Source: Cyclobacterium sp.
Lineage (GTDB): Bacteria > Bacteroidota > Bacteroidia > Cytophagales > Cyclobacteriaceae
DNA length: 64,000 bases
Direction of reading: 5' to 3'
Assembly: GCF_014762705.1 (NCBI RefSeq)
Contig: NZ_JABURL010000119.1
Coordinates: 1 to 64,000 of the forward strand
Part shown: positions 46,160 to 55,108 of the stretch, one piece after another
Layout: each line of letters opens with the position of its first letter
How positions within the stretch are numbered: position 1 is the first letter of the stretch
Position numbers and translations under genes: made by a program
Notes under the pieces: model-generated
What the model saw: only the letters and a program-made list of their open reading frames with translations
Told to the model about the DNA's origin: nothing
Databases searched by the model: none

Positions 46160-46774
46160 TCAAAACTCCAAACCCTTCAGCTCTTCGGGAGAATTGATGG
46201 TGGTTTCCTCAAAATGCAAACTCCAGCCCATGGTTTTGGTAATGATATAAATCCTGGATAACTCGGTATGTAATCGTTCCCTGGCGTCGGATTTCAGGTC
46301 TGATTGATTGATTTTTTCCTCCAGAATAGTATTGATCCTCCCCTTGATTTTGTTGTAATCCGCCGCATCGAATTTATTGAAATAATCTTGGCTGATATCG
46401 TAGTACTGCAGGTCAGGATAGATATTGACTTCTGGTTCAGGTATATGGGTTATCCGAACCTGCCGGGCCTCAGGATCTATTTCTGTTTGAATCTGGCGGA
46501 GATCGTAGCCTATGGTGACCTTTGCATTCACGATCACCAGGGCTTTTTTATTGGCGGAGAAAATATCAAAATAATTTCTCCGTGTATTTTTATAACTCAA
46601 TATCTGGGAGAAATGGCCCTCTGTCACGATGAGCTTACCCACCTGCTTGATTTCCTGTTCAATTAAAGCGGTATTGAGCTGTAATTCTTCTTTTTCATTT
46701 TTCTTTTTTACAAAGTAGAAGATCATTAAGAATAACAGTATTGCCGTAACTATACCGGCTAGAAACCTGTACAT
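46160..46774 (-). CDS. DUF4230 membrane-anchored protein
   Basis: I start this 204-residue protein at the ATG at 46774, which has AGGA just upstream; the frame also extends 18 codons to a TTG at 46828. A single N-terminal transmembrane helix (FLAGIVTAILLFLMIFYFV) precedes a charged extracytoplasmic domain. The phrases KLIVTEGHFSQILSY and VTIGYDLRQIQTEID resemble DUF4230 proteins, widespread in Bacteroidota and Firmicutes but of unknown role. It is convergent with the DUF4249 gene and separated from fadD by a 300-bp divergent gap. Confidence 0.8.
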   Translation of the reverse strand: MYRFLAGIVTAILLFLMIFYFVKKKNEKEELQLNTALIEQEIKQVGKLIVTEGHFSQILSYKNTRRNYFDIFSANKKALVIVNAKVTIGYDLRQIQTEIDPEARQVRITHIPEPEVNIYPDLQYYDISQDYFNKFDAADYNKIKGRINTILEEKINQSDLKSDARERLHTELSRIYIITKTMGWSLHFEETTINSPEELKGLEF

Positions 46775-47078
46775 AATCCTGGATAATATGGTGGAAAATA
46801 CATTCCTAAAAAACGAATTGAATGCCAATAGGTAAAGTAAATATATTCCTTTTTGGTTAGGGATTTTGGTAGAATCACCAAAAAAACCAGGAAAGTGCTA
46901 TTAGCTACCCGGTAAAATAAAGTAGAATATGTTTGGCTTCCTAAAAACCAGGAATGGAAAGCAAGTTTTTATTTAAAACGGGAAGGAAAAAATATTATTG
47001 GAATAATCATTTTAAAAAAAGTATTACATTGAATATCTTAGTAGCATTGCCCATTTCAATAACCTCAAAAAAACAGAT
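46775..47078. other. Divergent intergenic region between DUF4230 and fadD
   Basis: No gene is present. The stretch is AT-rich with several A runs and must hold the promoters of the two divergent genes. I could not settle on a convincing -33/-7 pair for either direction. Confidence 0.5.
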
Positions 47079-48755
47079 ATGCAGGACTTTCCATGGTTTA
47101 AATTTTATCCGAAAGCCGTCCCCACGACAATAGACCCCGATGAATTCAGTTGTGTTGTAGATTTATTTGAAGAAAGCATCCAGAAATATGGGGATGCGGT
47201 AGCTTATGAATGTATGGGCAAGACCATGTCATTCAATGAGCTCGATGAGCTGTCCAGGCACTTTGCTACTTTTTTGCAACAGGAACTCCATATGGAAAAG
47301 GGAGATCGGATCGGCATTCAGATGCCCAACCTGTTACAATATCCGGTAGCCATGTTTGGTGCCCTGAGGGCGGGGCTGATTGTGGTGAATACCAACCCCT
47401 TGTATACTTCCTCTGAGATGAAACACCAGTATTCGGATGCCGGCGTCAAAACTGTCGTTATTCTGGCAAATTTTGCCCATAACCTGGAAAAAATCAGAGA
47501 GGAACTAGGGATAAAGCATATCGTCACCACCGAAATTGGAGACCTCCTTGGAGGGCTAAAAGGGACCATTGTTAATCTGGTGGTCAAATACATCAAAAAA
47601 ATGGTACCGGCCTATTCCTTGCCCGGAGCCTGGACCTTCAATAAAGCCCTGGCTGCCGGGGAAAATAAAACCCTTGAAAAACCAACTTTAAAATCGGAAG
47701 ATTTGGCATTTTTACAATATACCGGAGGCACTACCGGGGTGTCTAAGGGAGCCATGCTGAGCCATGGAAACATTGTGGCCAACATGCAACAGATTTCCGC
47801 CTGGATGAAACCCAAACTCAAAGAGCGGGAGGAAACCGTTATCACCGCCTTACCCTTATACCATATCTTTGCTTTGACAGTCAACTGTCTGGCCATGATG
47901 AAGATTGGTGCACACAATGTGTTGATCACCAATCCCCGGGACATGCCGGCATTTTGTAAGGAACTTAAAAAGCATCCCTTCAGTGTATTTACCGGCGTGA
48001 ATACGCTTTTTAACGGATTGCTCAATCAGGCCTCTTTCCGGGATTTGGACTTTAGCTCGCTGAAGATCGCCGTAGGTGGGGGCATGGCCGTACAAAAATC
48101 GGTTGCCAGGCGCTGGGAGCAAGTTACCGGTACGCCATTGGCCGAAGGTTATGGTCTGACAGAAACTTCCCCTGTTGTTTCCTGTAATCCCATAGATGGC
48201 ACAGAAAGGTTAGGTACCATTGGCGTACCATTACCCAATACAGAGGTCAAGATTGTGGACGATGAAGGAAAATCATTGCCCGTGGGTGAAAGGGGCGAAT
48301 TATGTGTCAGGGGTCCGCAGGTCATGCCTGGTTATTGGCAGCGGCCCGAAGAGACAAAGGATGCTTTTTACGAGGAATGGTTCAAAACCGGAGACATTGC
48401 CGTACAGGATGAGGATGGCTTTTTACAGATTGTTGACCGGAAAAAGGAAATGATACTGGTCTCCGGCTTCAACGTTTACCCCAATGAAGTAGAGGATGCC
48501 CTGGCTGCACATGATGCTGTCAATGAGGTAGGCGTGATCGGCTTACCGGATGAGAAATCTACAGAAAAAGTAGTGGCCTATGTGGTTAAAAATGATGCTC
48601 CATTGACTGCAGAAGAACTGATAGCTTTCAGCAGGGAAAACCTCACCAGCTATAAGGTGCCCAAGGAAATTTATTTTGTCGATGAACTTCCGAAATCCAA
48701 TGTGGGTAAGATTCTCAGGCGGGTAATCCGGGAGAACCATGAAAAAAACCACTGA
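47079..48755 (+). CDS. fadD: Long-chain fatty acid-CoA ligase
   Basis: A 558-residue adenylate-forming enzyme close to enterobacterial FadD along its whole length, for example GDRIGIQMPNLLQYPVAMFG and NTNPLYTSSEMKHQ. The ATP/AMP signature YTGGTTGVSKGAMLSH starts at residue 214. YGLTETSPVVSCNP, the TGD aspartate in FKTGDIAV, the hinge DRKKEMI and the C-terminal catalytic lysine in PKSNVGKILRR are all present. It activates fatty acids to acyl-CoA for beta-oxidation or lipid synthesis, at the cytoplasmic membrane. Its stop directly touches the stop of the convergent acetyltransferase gene. Confidence 0.96.
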   Translation: MQDFPWFKFYPKAVPTTIDPDEFSCVVDLFEESIQKYGDAVAYECMGKTMSFNELDELSRHFATFLQQELHMEKGDRIGIQMPNLLQYPVAMFGALRAGLIVVNTNPLYTSSEMKHQYSDAGVKTVVILANFAHNLEKIREELGIKHIVTTEIGDLLGGLKGTIVNLVVKYIKKMVPAYSLPGAWTFNKALAAGENKTLEKPTLKSEDLAFLQYTGGTTGVSKGAMLSHGNIVANMQQISAWMKPKLKEREETVITALPLYHIFALTVNCLAMMKIGAHNVLITNPRDMPAFCKELKKHPFSVFTGVNTLFNGLLNQASFRDLDFSSLKIAVGGGMAVQKSVARRWEQVTGTPLAEGYGLTETSPVVSCNPIDGTERLGTIGVPLPNTEVKIVDDEGKSLPVGERGELCVRGPQVMPGYWQRPEETKDAFYEEWFKTGDIAVQDEDGFLQIVDRKKEMILVSGFNVYPNEVEDALAAHDAVNEVGVIGLPDEKSTEKVVAYVVKNDAPLTAEELIAFSRENLTSYKVPKEIYFVDELPKSNVGKILRRVIRENHEKNH

Positions 48756-49331
48756 TCAGGCCAACTTTGGGCCTTCTTCCAGCGATTTGATAATTCTGGC
48801 AGGGTTTCCTCCCGCCAGCATATCTGAAGGGATACTTTTGGTCACCACTGCCCCGGCTGCAATGATGCTGCGATCGCCTATGCTTACTCCCGGGCAGATG
48901 ATGGCTCCTCCTCCGATCCATACATCAGAGCCTATGCTGACCGGCTTTCCAAATTCCAGCAGGCTACCGCGGGTTTCAGCGTTTATGGGATGCGTAGCTG
49001 CATAAATCTGAACATTTGGACCGAACAGGCAACGGTCTCCTATCGTGACCTGATTGACATCCAGAATGACACAGTTAAAATTAAAAAATACCTGCTCACC
49101 AATATGTATATTGTACCCATAATCGCAGAAAAAAGGTGGCTCTAAACCGAAATCCCTGCCCATTCTTCCAAAAAGTTCCTCCATGATTTCCTTTCTTTTG
49201 TGGACTTCATCGGGGAAGCTGTCGTTGAGTGCTTTCAAAAGTCTACGGGCATGAAGCCTTTCCCGGGTAAGGGTTTCATCGGAGGCAAGGTATAATTCTC
49301 CTGCCAACATCTTTTCTTTTTCAGATTTCAT
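48756..49331 (-). CDS. Maltose/galactoside O-acetyltransferase-like hexapeptide protein
   Basis: A 191-residue left-handed beta-helix acetyltransferase. The Mac-type N-domain (EKEKMLAGELYLASDETL) precedes hexapeptide repeats such as VTIGDRCLFGPNVQI and VSIGSDVWIGGGAII. The catalytic histidine is in YAATHPIN. It would transfer acetyl from acetyl-CoA to a sugar in the cytoplasm. Its start overlaps the end of the DinB gene by 4 bp (ATGA), so translation is coupled. Its stop meets fadD in the palindrome TGATCA, leaving no intergenic base. Confidence 0.93.
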   Translation of the reverse strand: MKSEKEKMLAGELYLASDETLTRERLHARRLLKALNDSFPDEVHKRKEIMEELFGRMGRDFGLEPPFFCDYGYNIHIGEQVFFNFNCVILDVNQVTIGDRCLFGPNVQIYAATHPINAETRGSLLEFGKPVSIGSDVWIGGGAIICPGVSIGDRSIIAAGAVVTKSIPSDMLAGGNPARIIKSLEEGPKLA

Positions 49332-49861
49332 TTCAGGATTTTTTCGAGTTGATTCAGGTGTCTTTTTTCGTGGGTTATTATGATTTCAAAAGCATCATCC
49401 AGGGAATAAAAGATCCAATCGTTGGCTGGAGACCTGATCATGAGATTTTGGTCCAGCAAATGATCTAAATCCTGAATGTAGACTGAAAGTTCATCTTGTT
49501 GCTTGAAAAAAGCCGTTAAAAGGTCATTGTTATAAGTGGAACCCGATGGTTCCCAGGTCTTGAATGTTTTGATTTTTTGCGGTTTTTTGTTGGCCTCTAA
49601 AATCATTTGGCCCATTTTTTTCCCGATAAAAGGGATTTTTCCCAAAAATGGGCTTTGGTGTGTGTTTTCGACAAGCTGATCAAAGGTTGGGAAATAGGAA
49701 GTATTGACCAAAACCAGGTGATGGATAATTTCCATGGGACTCCAATGATTGGGGGCTGGTTTTAGGTTCAACCGGGTTAAATCATAATCTTGGAGTAGTT
49801 TTTCAAACTTCCAGGTCAATTGGGTCAATTCCATTTGCCAGGTATCGGCTTTTTCTTTCAT
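49328..49861 (-). CDS. DinB-superfamily protein
   Basis: A 177-residue four-helix-bundle protein of the DinB/YfiT type. Putative metal-binding histidines are in NHWSPMEIIHHL (about residues 38-49) and ITHEKRHLNQLEKIL at the C-terminus, the usual arrangement of the three ligands. The family includes thiol-dependent detoxification enzymes and stress-induced proteins, so the precise role is open. It is co-translated with the acetyltransferase gene through a 4-bp overlap. Confidence 0.85.
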   Translation of the reverse strand: MKEKADTWQMELTQLTWKFEKLLQDYDLTRLNLKPAPNHWSPMEIIHHLVLVNTSYFPTFDQLVENTHQSPFLGKIPFIGKKMGQMILEANKKPQKIKTFKTWEPSGSTYNNDLLTAFFKQQDELSVYIQDLDHLLDQNLMIRSPANDWIFYSLDDAFEIIITHEKRHLNQLEKILK

Positions 49862-50279
49862 TGGATGTATTATTAAGGGCAGGTTTAACTAATTGGGTTG
49901 AGGGTTCAGGAGAACAAGCAAATTTCAAACCAAAAACTAAAAGTTAAAACCTATAATCCGCAGCATCACACTTTAATCAATTGATTAATAGGGGTAAAAA
50001 CCTGTCAGGTTTCATCTACTCAAAGTTTGTTGTTGGTTGAATATCACCATAAACCTGACAGGTTTGCGGATTTTAAGTATTATAAGCTATTGATGCGTAT
50101 GGATAAAGACCATTTGGATTTCACTTGTTAAATTTCAACAAACAGCTGATTACCGACAATACCTGATAGGTTTGTGGTAATAAAGTAATATTAAGCATTT
50201 GCAGTTAGTAATTCAAGAAAGAAATTAAAACTTTCTATTTTGATTTTCCCGGCTAATGCCTTTATTTAGTTCCTAAAAT
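49862..50279. repeat. Intergenic region with three copies of an AAACCTGWCAGGTTT palindrome
   Basis: Palindromes lie at 49998-50012 (AAACCTGTCAGGTTT), 50051-50065 (AAACCTGACAGGTTT) and, degenerate, about 50159-50172 (ATACCTGATAGGTTT). No gene is seen. They could be a repeated operator upstream of the exonuclease gene or one of the short palindromic repeats dispersed in Bacteroidota genomes; the irregular spacing favours the second. Confidence 0.65.
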
Positions 50280-51647
50280 ATGTATGCCATCGTTGATATT
50301 GAAACTACAGGTGGGTTTTCCGCCAGCAACAGAATCATAGAAATTGCTGTAGTTCTTCATGATGGACAAAAGATAACCGGCCATTATGAAAAGTTGTTGA
50401 ATCCCGGCAGGGCTGTTCCGGGATTTATTACCGGGTTGACGGGTATCGACTCCGGGATGCTGGAAGGAGCCCCCTCTTTTGAGCAAATAGCGGATGAGTT
50501 GCTCGGTTTGCTGGAAGATAAAATTTTCGTTGCACATAATGTGTCCTTCGATTATAATTTTGTCAAGCGTGAATTTGAACAGGTCAACAAGGTGTTTAAA
50601 CCAAAACGCCTGTGTACGGTCAGGCTAAGCCGGAAGATTTTTCCGGGATTGAAAAGTTACAGCCTGGGCAGGCTATGCGAATCAAGGGGCATTCAGGTCA
50701 ATGACCGACACCGGGCACTGGGGGATGCCTGGGCCACCGCCATTCTTTTTGGACAGCTGCTTCAGGCAGACCAGCAGCAAGAGATCAGCCAATCGGTAAA
50801 GGGCAGGAACAAGTCCCTTACCTTACCACCAAATATCAGTAGTGAGCAATACGAACAATTGCCACAAGCCACAGGTGTATATTATTTCCATGATAAAAAT
50901 GGCAAGGTCATATACGTGGGCAAGGCCATCAATATCAAGAGTAGGTTTATGGGTCATTTTACTGGCAAATCTAAAATAAACCTGAAAACGGAAATTTTTG
51001 ATGTCAGTTATGAATTGACAGGTAGCGAATTGCTGGCACTGTTGTTGGAGGCGATGGAAATCAAAAGGCTGTGGCCAAAATACAACCGCTCTCTTAAAGT
51101 AAGGTCCGTTTCATGGGGAATTTATGCTTATATGGATCAGGATGGCTTCAATAGGTTTCAAATCAATAAGATTGTCCCCGGTGTAAAACCATTGATGTCC
51201 TTTTCCAGTCATGCAGAAGCCTGGAAGAACCTGTCAGATAAAATTGAAGCATTTGATCTTTGCCCAAAACTCAGTGGCATACAGAAAACATCCGGAGCAT
51301 GTTACGATTATCAGTTTGGCAAATGCAAGGGAGCCTGCTGTGGAAAAGAGCCTTTTGAGGTATATAACCAAAGGGCTGAAAAGGTTTTTGGCAATGCTTT
51401 CAAAGAGGGAGAGCGGTTTTTGATTAAGGACAAGGGAAGGAGACCGGAGGAAGAAGCGGTGTTGTTATTTGAAGAAGGTTTCCTGGCAGCATTCGGCTAT
51501 GTAGACCTGACCTTGGATTTCAACCATGTTCAGGAAGTGGTAGATTGCCTTAAGCCTGTTAAAAGGGTGGCTGAGACCCGGCTATTACTTCAATCTTTTA
51601 TTGGTAAATTTTCAACGGATCGAATCATTCAATTAGGCTCGGGTTGA
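50280..51647 (+). CDS. DnaQ-type 3'-5' exonuclease fused to a GIY-YIG (UvrC/Cho-like) nuclease
   Basis: A 455-residue two-nuclease fusion. The N-terminal DEDDh exonuclease has Exo I as VDIETTG (Asp6, Glu8), Exo II around HNVSFDYNFV and Exo III as HRALGDAWAT. From about residue 197 comes a GIY-YIG domain (TGVYYFHDKNGKVIYVGKA and NIKSRFMGHF), followed by a region like the C-terminal part of UvrC/Cho proteins with a Cys-rich DYQFGKCKGACCG segment. Such fusions are known in bacteria and are annotated as epsilon-subunit-like or Cho-like repair nucleases. It probably makes or trims incisions in nucleotide excision repair. It stands alone on its transcript. Confidence 0.92.
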   Translation: MYAIVDIETTGGFSASNRIIEIAVVLHDGQKITGHYEKLLNPGRAVPGFITGLTGIDSGMLEGAPSFEQIADELLGLLEDKIFVAHNVSFDYNFVKREFEQVNKVFKPKRLCTVRLSRKIFPGLKSYSLGRLCESRGIQVNDRHRALGDAWATAILFGQLLQADQQQEISQSVKGRNKSLTLPPNISSEQYEQLPQATGVYYFHDKNGKVIYVGKAINIKSRFMGHFTGKSKINLKTEIFDVSYELTGSELLALLLEAMEIKRLWPKYNRSLKVRSVSWGIYAYMDQDGFNRFQINKIVPGVKPLMSFSSHAEAWKNLSDKIEAFDLCPKLSGIQKTSGACYDYQFGKCKGACCGKEPFEVYNQRAEKVFGNAFKEGERFLIKDKGRRPEEEAVLLFEEGFLAAFGYVDLTLDFNHVQEVVDCLKPVKRVAETRLLLQSFIGKFSTDRIIQLGSG

Positions 51648-51703
51648 ATTTCCAATGCAGGTAATAAAGTGTACCTTTAATTTAAAATAACCAATAGAAA
51701 GCT

Positions 51704-52720
51704 ATGAAAATAAACGATCAGGACCCTTTGTTGCCGTATCAACCAAACTCCAACAGGTATACATCGATGAAATTCAGAAGATGTGGGAAAAGTGGTTTGG
51801 ATTTGCCCCTGATTTCTTTGGGCTTATGGCACAATTTCGGTCACAGCGATGATTTTAAGAATGGGCGTAATATATTGAGAACCGCCTTTGACCTGGGCAT
51901 TACCCATTTTGATCTGGCCAATAACTATGGACCACCCTATGGAGCTGCAGAGGAAAATTTTGGGAGGATCTTTGAGAAGGACTTTAAATCACTGAGAGAT
52001 GAATTGATCATTTCTTCTAAAGCCGGCTGGGACATGTGGCCTGGACCTTATGGCAACTTCGGTTCCAAAAAATACCTGATGGCCAGCCTGGACCAAAGCT
52101 TGAAAAGAATGGGTTTGGACTATGTGGATATCTTCTATCACCACCGGCCGGATCCCAAAACACCTTTGGAAGAAACCATGGGGGCACTGGACCTGATGGT
52201 CAGGCAGGGGAAAGCACTCTATGTGGGCATTTCCCAATACAATGCTGAGGATACAGCCAAAGCATCCCGGATATTAAAAGACCTGGGAACGCCTTGTTTG
52301 ATTCATCAACCCCGCTACAGCATGATGGACCGCTGGGTAGAGGATGGATTGTTGGATACCCTGGAATCAGAAGGAATAGGGGCCATTGCCTTTTCCCCAT
52401 TGGAGCAGGGCTTGTTGACCAATAAATACCTGAATGGTTTTCCTGAAGATTCAAGAGCGGTGAAAGATGGAAGGTACCTGAATACCGAAAAGATCACTCC
52501 GGAATTGCTGGCCAAAGTGGAGAAATTGAATGGACTGGCCAGGGACAGGGGTCAAAGTCTGGCCCAAATGGCCATCGCCTGGCTATTGAAAGACCAGCGG
52601 ATCACTTCTGTTTTGGTGGGCGTTAGTAAGTCGGAGCAGCTTAGGGATAATGTAGACAGTTTGAACAAGCTAGATTTTTCAGATGCCGAAATTGGAGAAA
52701 TCGAACAAATATTAAAATAA
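51704..52720 (+). CDS. Aldo/keto reductase, YghZ-like
   Basis: A 338-residue TIM-barrel NADPH-dependent reductase. The catalytic tetrad is visible as Asp in HFDLANNYG, Tyr in NNYG, Lys in SSKAGWDMW and His in FYHHRPD. The phrases GPPYGAAEENFGRI and WPGPYGNFGSKKYLMASLDQSL place it near E. coli YghZ (L-glyceraldehyde 3-phosphate reductase) and KCNAB-type beta subunits. It may detoxify reactive aldehydes such as methylglyoxal. A terminator follows about 25 bp after the stop. Confidence 0.93.
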   Translation: MKINDQDPLLPYQPNSNRYTSMKFRRCGKSGLDLPLISLGLWHNFGHSDDFKNGRNILRTAFDLGITHFDLANNYGPPYGAAEENFGRIFEKDFKSLRDELIISSKAGWDMWPGPYGNFGSKKYLMASLDQSLKRMGLDYVDIFYHHRPDPKTPLEETMGALDLMVRQGKALYVGISQYNAEDTAKASRILKDLGTPCLIHQPRYSMMDRWVEDGLLDTLESEGIGAIAFSPLEQGLLTNKYLNGFPEDSRAVKDGRYLNTEKITPELLAKVEKLNGLARDRGQSLAQMAIAWLLKDQRITSVLVGVSKSEQLRDNVDSLNKLDFSDAEIGEIEQILK

Positions 52721-52745
52721 TAGTAAAAAATATCTCCGTTTTATT

Positions 52746-52786
52746 AACCCTGTACAATGATTGTAATTGTGCAGGGTTTTATTTTT
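52746..52786 (+). terminator. Intrinsic terminator after the aldo/keto reductase
   Basis: A 13-bp stem (AACCCTGTACAAT at 52746-52758 with ATTGTGCAGGGTT at 52766-52778, one G-U pair) is followed by TTTATTTTT. It ends the reductase transcript and precedes the next gene by about 100 bp. Confidence 0.8.
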
Positions 52787-52883
52787 ACAATACAAATGCT
52801 CTTGCTGGCAAAAAAAACTGATTAACGGTATTTATTTTGTTTTAAACTTTGTATATTGGTTTTGTACCCAAATAACCAAAGTC

Positions 52884-53681
52884 ATGAAAAAGCAGCTAGC
52901 AGTATTGTTTATCACTTTATTCACCTGTTTCAATTTATATGGACAGGAACAGCAGTATGTGGTCCTTGAATTTATCAAGGTTGAGCCAGACAGGGTGCTG
53001 GATTATTTGGAATACAAGGATTTTTTGGCCACTGTGCACAAGGTATCCAAAGAAGAGGGGCACATCAATGGATGGGATCTTTGGTCTTTGCAATCCGGTT
53101 CAGATCTGGAAGGGGAAAATTTTCAGTATGTTACGGTAACCTATTACAGTGATCCTGTTAAAATGATGAATGGCAACGATATGGAGCAGTTGGTGGCCGA
53201 TGCCATCAAAGCTTTCCCTGATATGAGTGCAGCAGAGGCCAGACAAAAAATCAGAGATGCGCTGGACATGCGGGACCTGGCGGTTAGAAACTATATGGTG
53301 CAAGTGTCCAGAACCGCTGATAATTTTGAATTTCAACCAGGTATTCTTGCCTCCTTTGACCTGATGAAGGCGGTAGAAGGTAAATTTCAGGATTACGAAA
53401 GAGCAGAACAAGAAGTTTTTTTGCCCCACCACCAGAGAAAAATTAATGCCGACCTGATGGAAAGTTGGCGCTTTCTAAGGACTGCCTTACCTACAGGAAG
53501 TGAAGCCAAGTCTACGCACCTGACCATGAATGTTTATTCGGATTACCTGCAATTTTTTAATTCCATGGAATTTGAAGACATGGAAATTACCGATGAGCAA
53601 CAAGAGGAGGTAGAGGCAGGCTTGAATTCCAGAGATCAGAAATGGGTCTATCTGGCCACTTTGGAGACGGTGGTGAGGTAA
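52884..53681 (+). CDS. Secreted protein of unknown function
   Basis: The ATG at 52884 gives a 265-residue protein with a signal ending CFNLYGQ; the frame stays open 39 codons upstream but would run through the terminator just described. I do not recognise the family. The mature part looks like two alpha/beta ferredoxin-like units (VVLEFIKVEPDRVLDYLEY and a related segment further on), similar in feel to dimeric alpha/beta-barrel proteins. Its substrate is unknown and its neighbours give no hint. Confidence 0.75.
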   Translation: MKKQLAVLFITLFTCFNLYGQEQQYVVLEFIKVEPDRVLDYLEYKDFLATVHKVSKEEGHINGWDLWSLQSGSDLEGENFQYVTVTYYSDPVKMMNGNDMEQLVADAIKAFPDMSAAEARQKIRDALDMRDLAVRNYMVQVSRTADNFEFQPGILASFDLMKAVEGKFQDYERAEQEVFLPHHQRKINADLMESWRFLRTALPTGSEAKSTHLTMNVYSDYLQFFNSMEFEDMEITDEQQEEVEAGLNSRDQKWVYLATLETVVR

Positions 53682-53687
53682 ACAAAA

Positions 53688-53737
53688 GGATGGAAAGATG
53701 AGATTTTTCAAGGATTAAAAACCTCATTTTTCCATCC
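53688..53737 (-). terminator. Terminator hairpin in the convergent gap, mainly for the - strand gene
   Basis: GGATGGAAA plus ATGAG (53688-53702) pairs with CTCAT plus TTTCCATCC (53723-53737), with single-base bulges. Read on the - strand the stem is followed by TTTTGTTT. The right arm lies inside the last codons of the membrane protein gene. On the + strand the T run is missing. Confidence 0.5.
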
Positions 53738-54331
53738 AAAATACCGGCAACACAGCACCATTAAAAAATTGAGTCCTGTATGGAAAATGACCAGCAATAA
53801 GATGGCCAGCAGTGGAACGCCAAAAACCTGATAGGGCCAGGTATAGGTCCATACTCCCATATTAATGGTTATGATTTCTCCATAGGTAGGAAATACCATG
53901 GCTACCAGCAGGGTGATGATGATTTTACCTGATAACTGTTTGACTCCTGTAAGTAAAAACAATTCTTTTTCAAGTTGATAGATAAAGGTAAAGGCCAAAG
54001 CCCAGGCAAAAGGGAGCCAGTAAGGAAAAGCCCTTCCAGAACCTAAATCATGGTATTCCCAATAGCCAAAATAAATCCCCCATAGCTCGCAACAAACGCC
54101 TAAAAGGCCACTGAGAATCGTTCCAATCAGGAAAATGTACCTGTCCTTAGCAGTTGTTTTCCATTTTTTGACCAGGGAATAGACCAGGTAAGCTGCCAAC
54201 AAAAGAGCCACCCAGCCATCCTGCGGATAAAGGAAGCCAATAAATAATCCTGCCAGGGTTAATTTCAGTGTATTTTTACCGAGGATTATTCCTAAACTCG
54301 TCTGACTGTTCGTTTTTATTGCTGTTTTCAA
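53708..54331 (-). CDS. Integral membrane protein of unknown function
   Basis: A 207-residue polytopic protein with about six hydrophobic helices (for example LAGLFIGFLYP, FLIGTILSGLLGVCCELWG, FGVPLLAILLLVIFHTGLNFLMVL). The conserved-looking CELWGIYFGYWEYHD and RAFPYWLPFAWALAF segments recall small membrane families without assigned function; no transport signature is evident. It is adjacent to, and in the same direction as, the sirtuin gene (39-bp gap), so the two may be co-transcribed. Confidence 0.8.
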   Translation of the reverse strand: MKTAIKTNSQTSLGIILGKNTLKLTLAGLFIGFLYPQDGWVALLLAAYLVYSLVKKWKTTAKDRYIFLIGTILSGLLGVCCELWGIYFGYWEYHDLGSGRAFPYWLPFAWALAFTFIYQLEKELFLLTGVKQLSGKIIITLLVAMVFPTYGEIITINMGVWTYTWPYQVFGVPLLAILLLVIFHTGLNFLMVLCCRYFGWKNEVFNP

Positions 54332-54370
54332 GGTGTTGCGTTTAAGCTCAAAAGTAAAAAAAATATGGGA

Positions 54371-55084
54371 TTAGTTTTTGAAGTCCCATGATTTCAAAAG
54401 ATTTTCCATTTTCATCACTCCTGTACCGGCTTTTTCTTCTATGGGAAACAGGTTCTCCATGGGGTACAGGGAGGGTATTTTGGGGTCAATGATGAATTTC
54501 GGGATAGTTGCTGCCACATAATCTATCAATCCGGCAGCAGGATAAACAAGCATGGAGGTTCCGATTACAGCCAGGGCATCCGCCTGTTGGACTGCAGCAA
54601 TGGCTGCTGTCATTTTGGGGACGGGTTCGCCAAACCAAACCACAAAAGGCCTCAATTGAGATCCCTTTTCACATTTATCTCCGAGTTTTAATTCCCAACC
54701 CTCTATGGGATAGGTGATTTCCGGGTCTATGCTGCTTTGGGATTTGCACAATTCCCCATGAAGATGAATGATCTGAGAAGAGCCCGCTTTTTCATGCAGA
54801 TCATCCACGTTTTGGGTGATGATGGTCACCTCATAGCTGCTTTCAAGTGCCGCCAGCTTTAAGTGGGCCTGGTTGGGCTTGGCTTTCAAACAGGCTTTTC
54901 TTCTTTGGTTGTAAAAATCCAGTACCAACTCCCTGTTTCTCTGCCAGCCTTCCGGTGTGGCTACATCCATTACATCATGTCCCTCCCAAAGGCCATTGTC
55001 ATCCCTAAAAGTCTTAATGCCACTTTCGGCAGAGATACCAGCCCCGGTCAGCACCACTAACTTCCTTTTTTTGTGCAATCCCAT
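54371..55084 (-). CDS. cobB: Sir2-family NAD-dependent deacylase
   Basis: A 237-residue sirtuin. NAD-binding GAGISAESGI (residues 14-23), TQNVDDLH and the catalytic-His segment HLHGEL are intact, as are VVWFGEP and GTSMLVYPAAGL. The Tyr-x-x-Arg pair in FYNQRRKA marks the SIRT5-like class III group that prefers succinyl or malonyl lysine. The paired zinc cysteines of many sirtuins are not seen. It acts in the cytoplasm on acyl-lysine proteins such as acyl-CoA synthetases. The gene is followed by a membrane protein gene. Confidence 0.93.
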   Translation of the reverse strand: MGLHKKRKLVVLTGAGISAESGIKTFRDDNGLWEGHDVMDVATPEGWQRNRELVLDFYNQRRKACLKAKPNQAHLKLAALESSYEVTIITQNVDDLHEKAGSSQIIHLHGELCKSQSSIDPEITYPIEGWELKLGDKCEKGSQLRPFVVWFGEPVPKMTAAIAAVQQADALAVIGTSMLVYPAAGLIDYVAATIPKFIIDPKIPSLYPMENLFPIEEKAGTGVMKMENLLKSWDFKN

Positions 55085-55108
55085 AAATGCTTATTTATTT
55101 CTCCAAAA

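Noticed and set aside
52767-52883. N-terminal extension of the secreted protein gene by 39 codons
   Set aside because: It begins inside a transcription terminator, and a good signal peptide starts at 52884.
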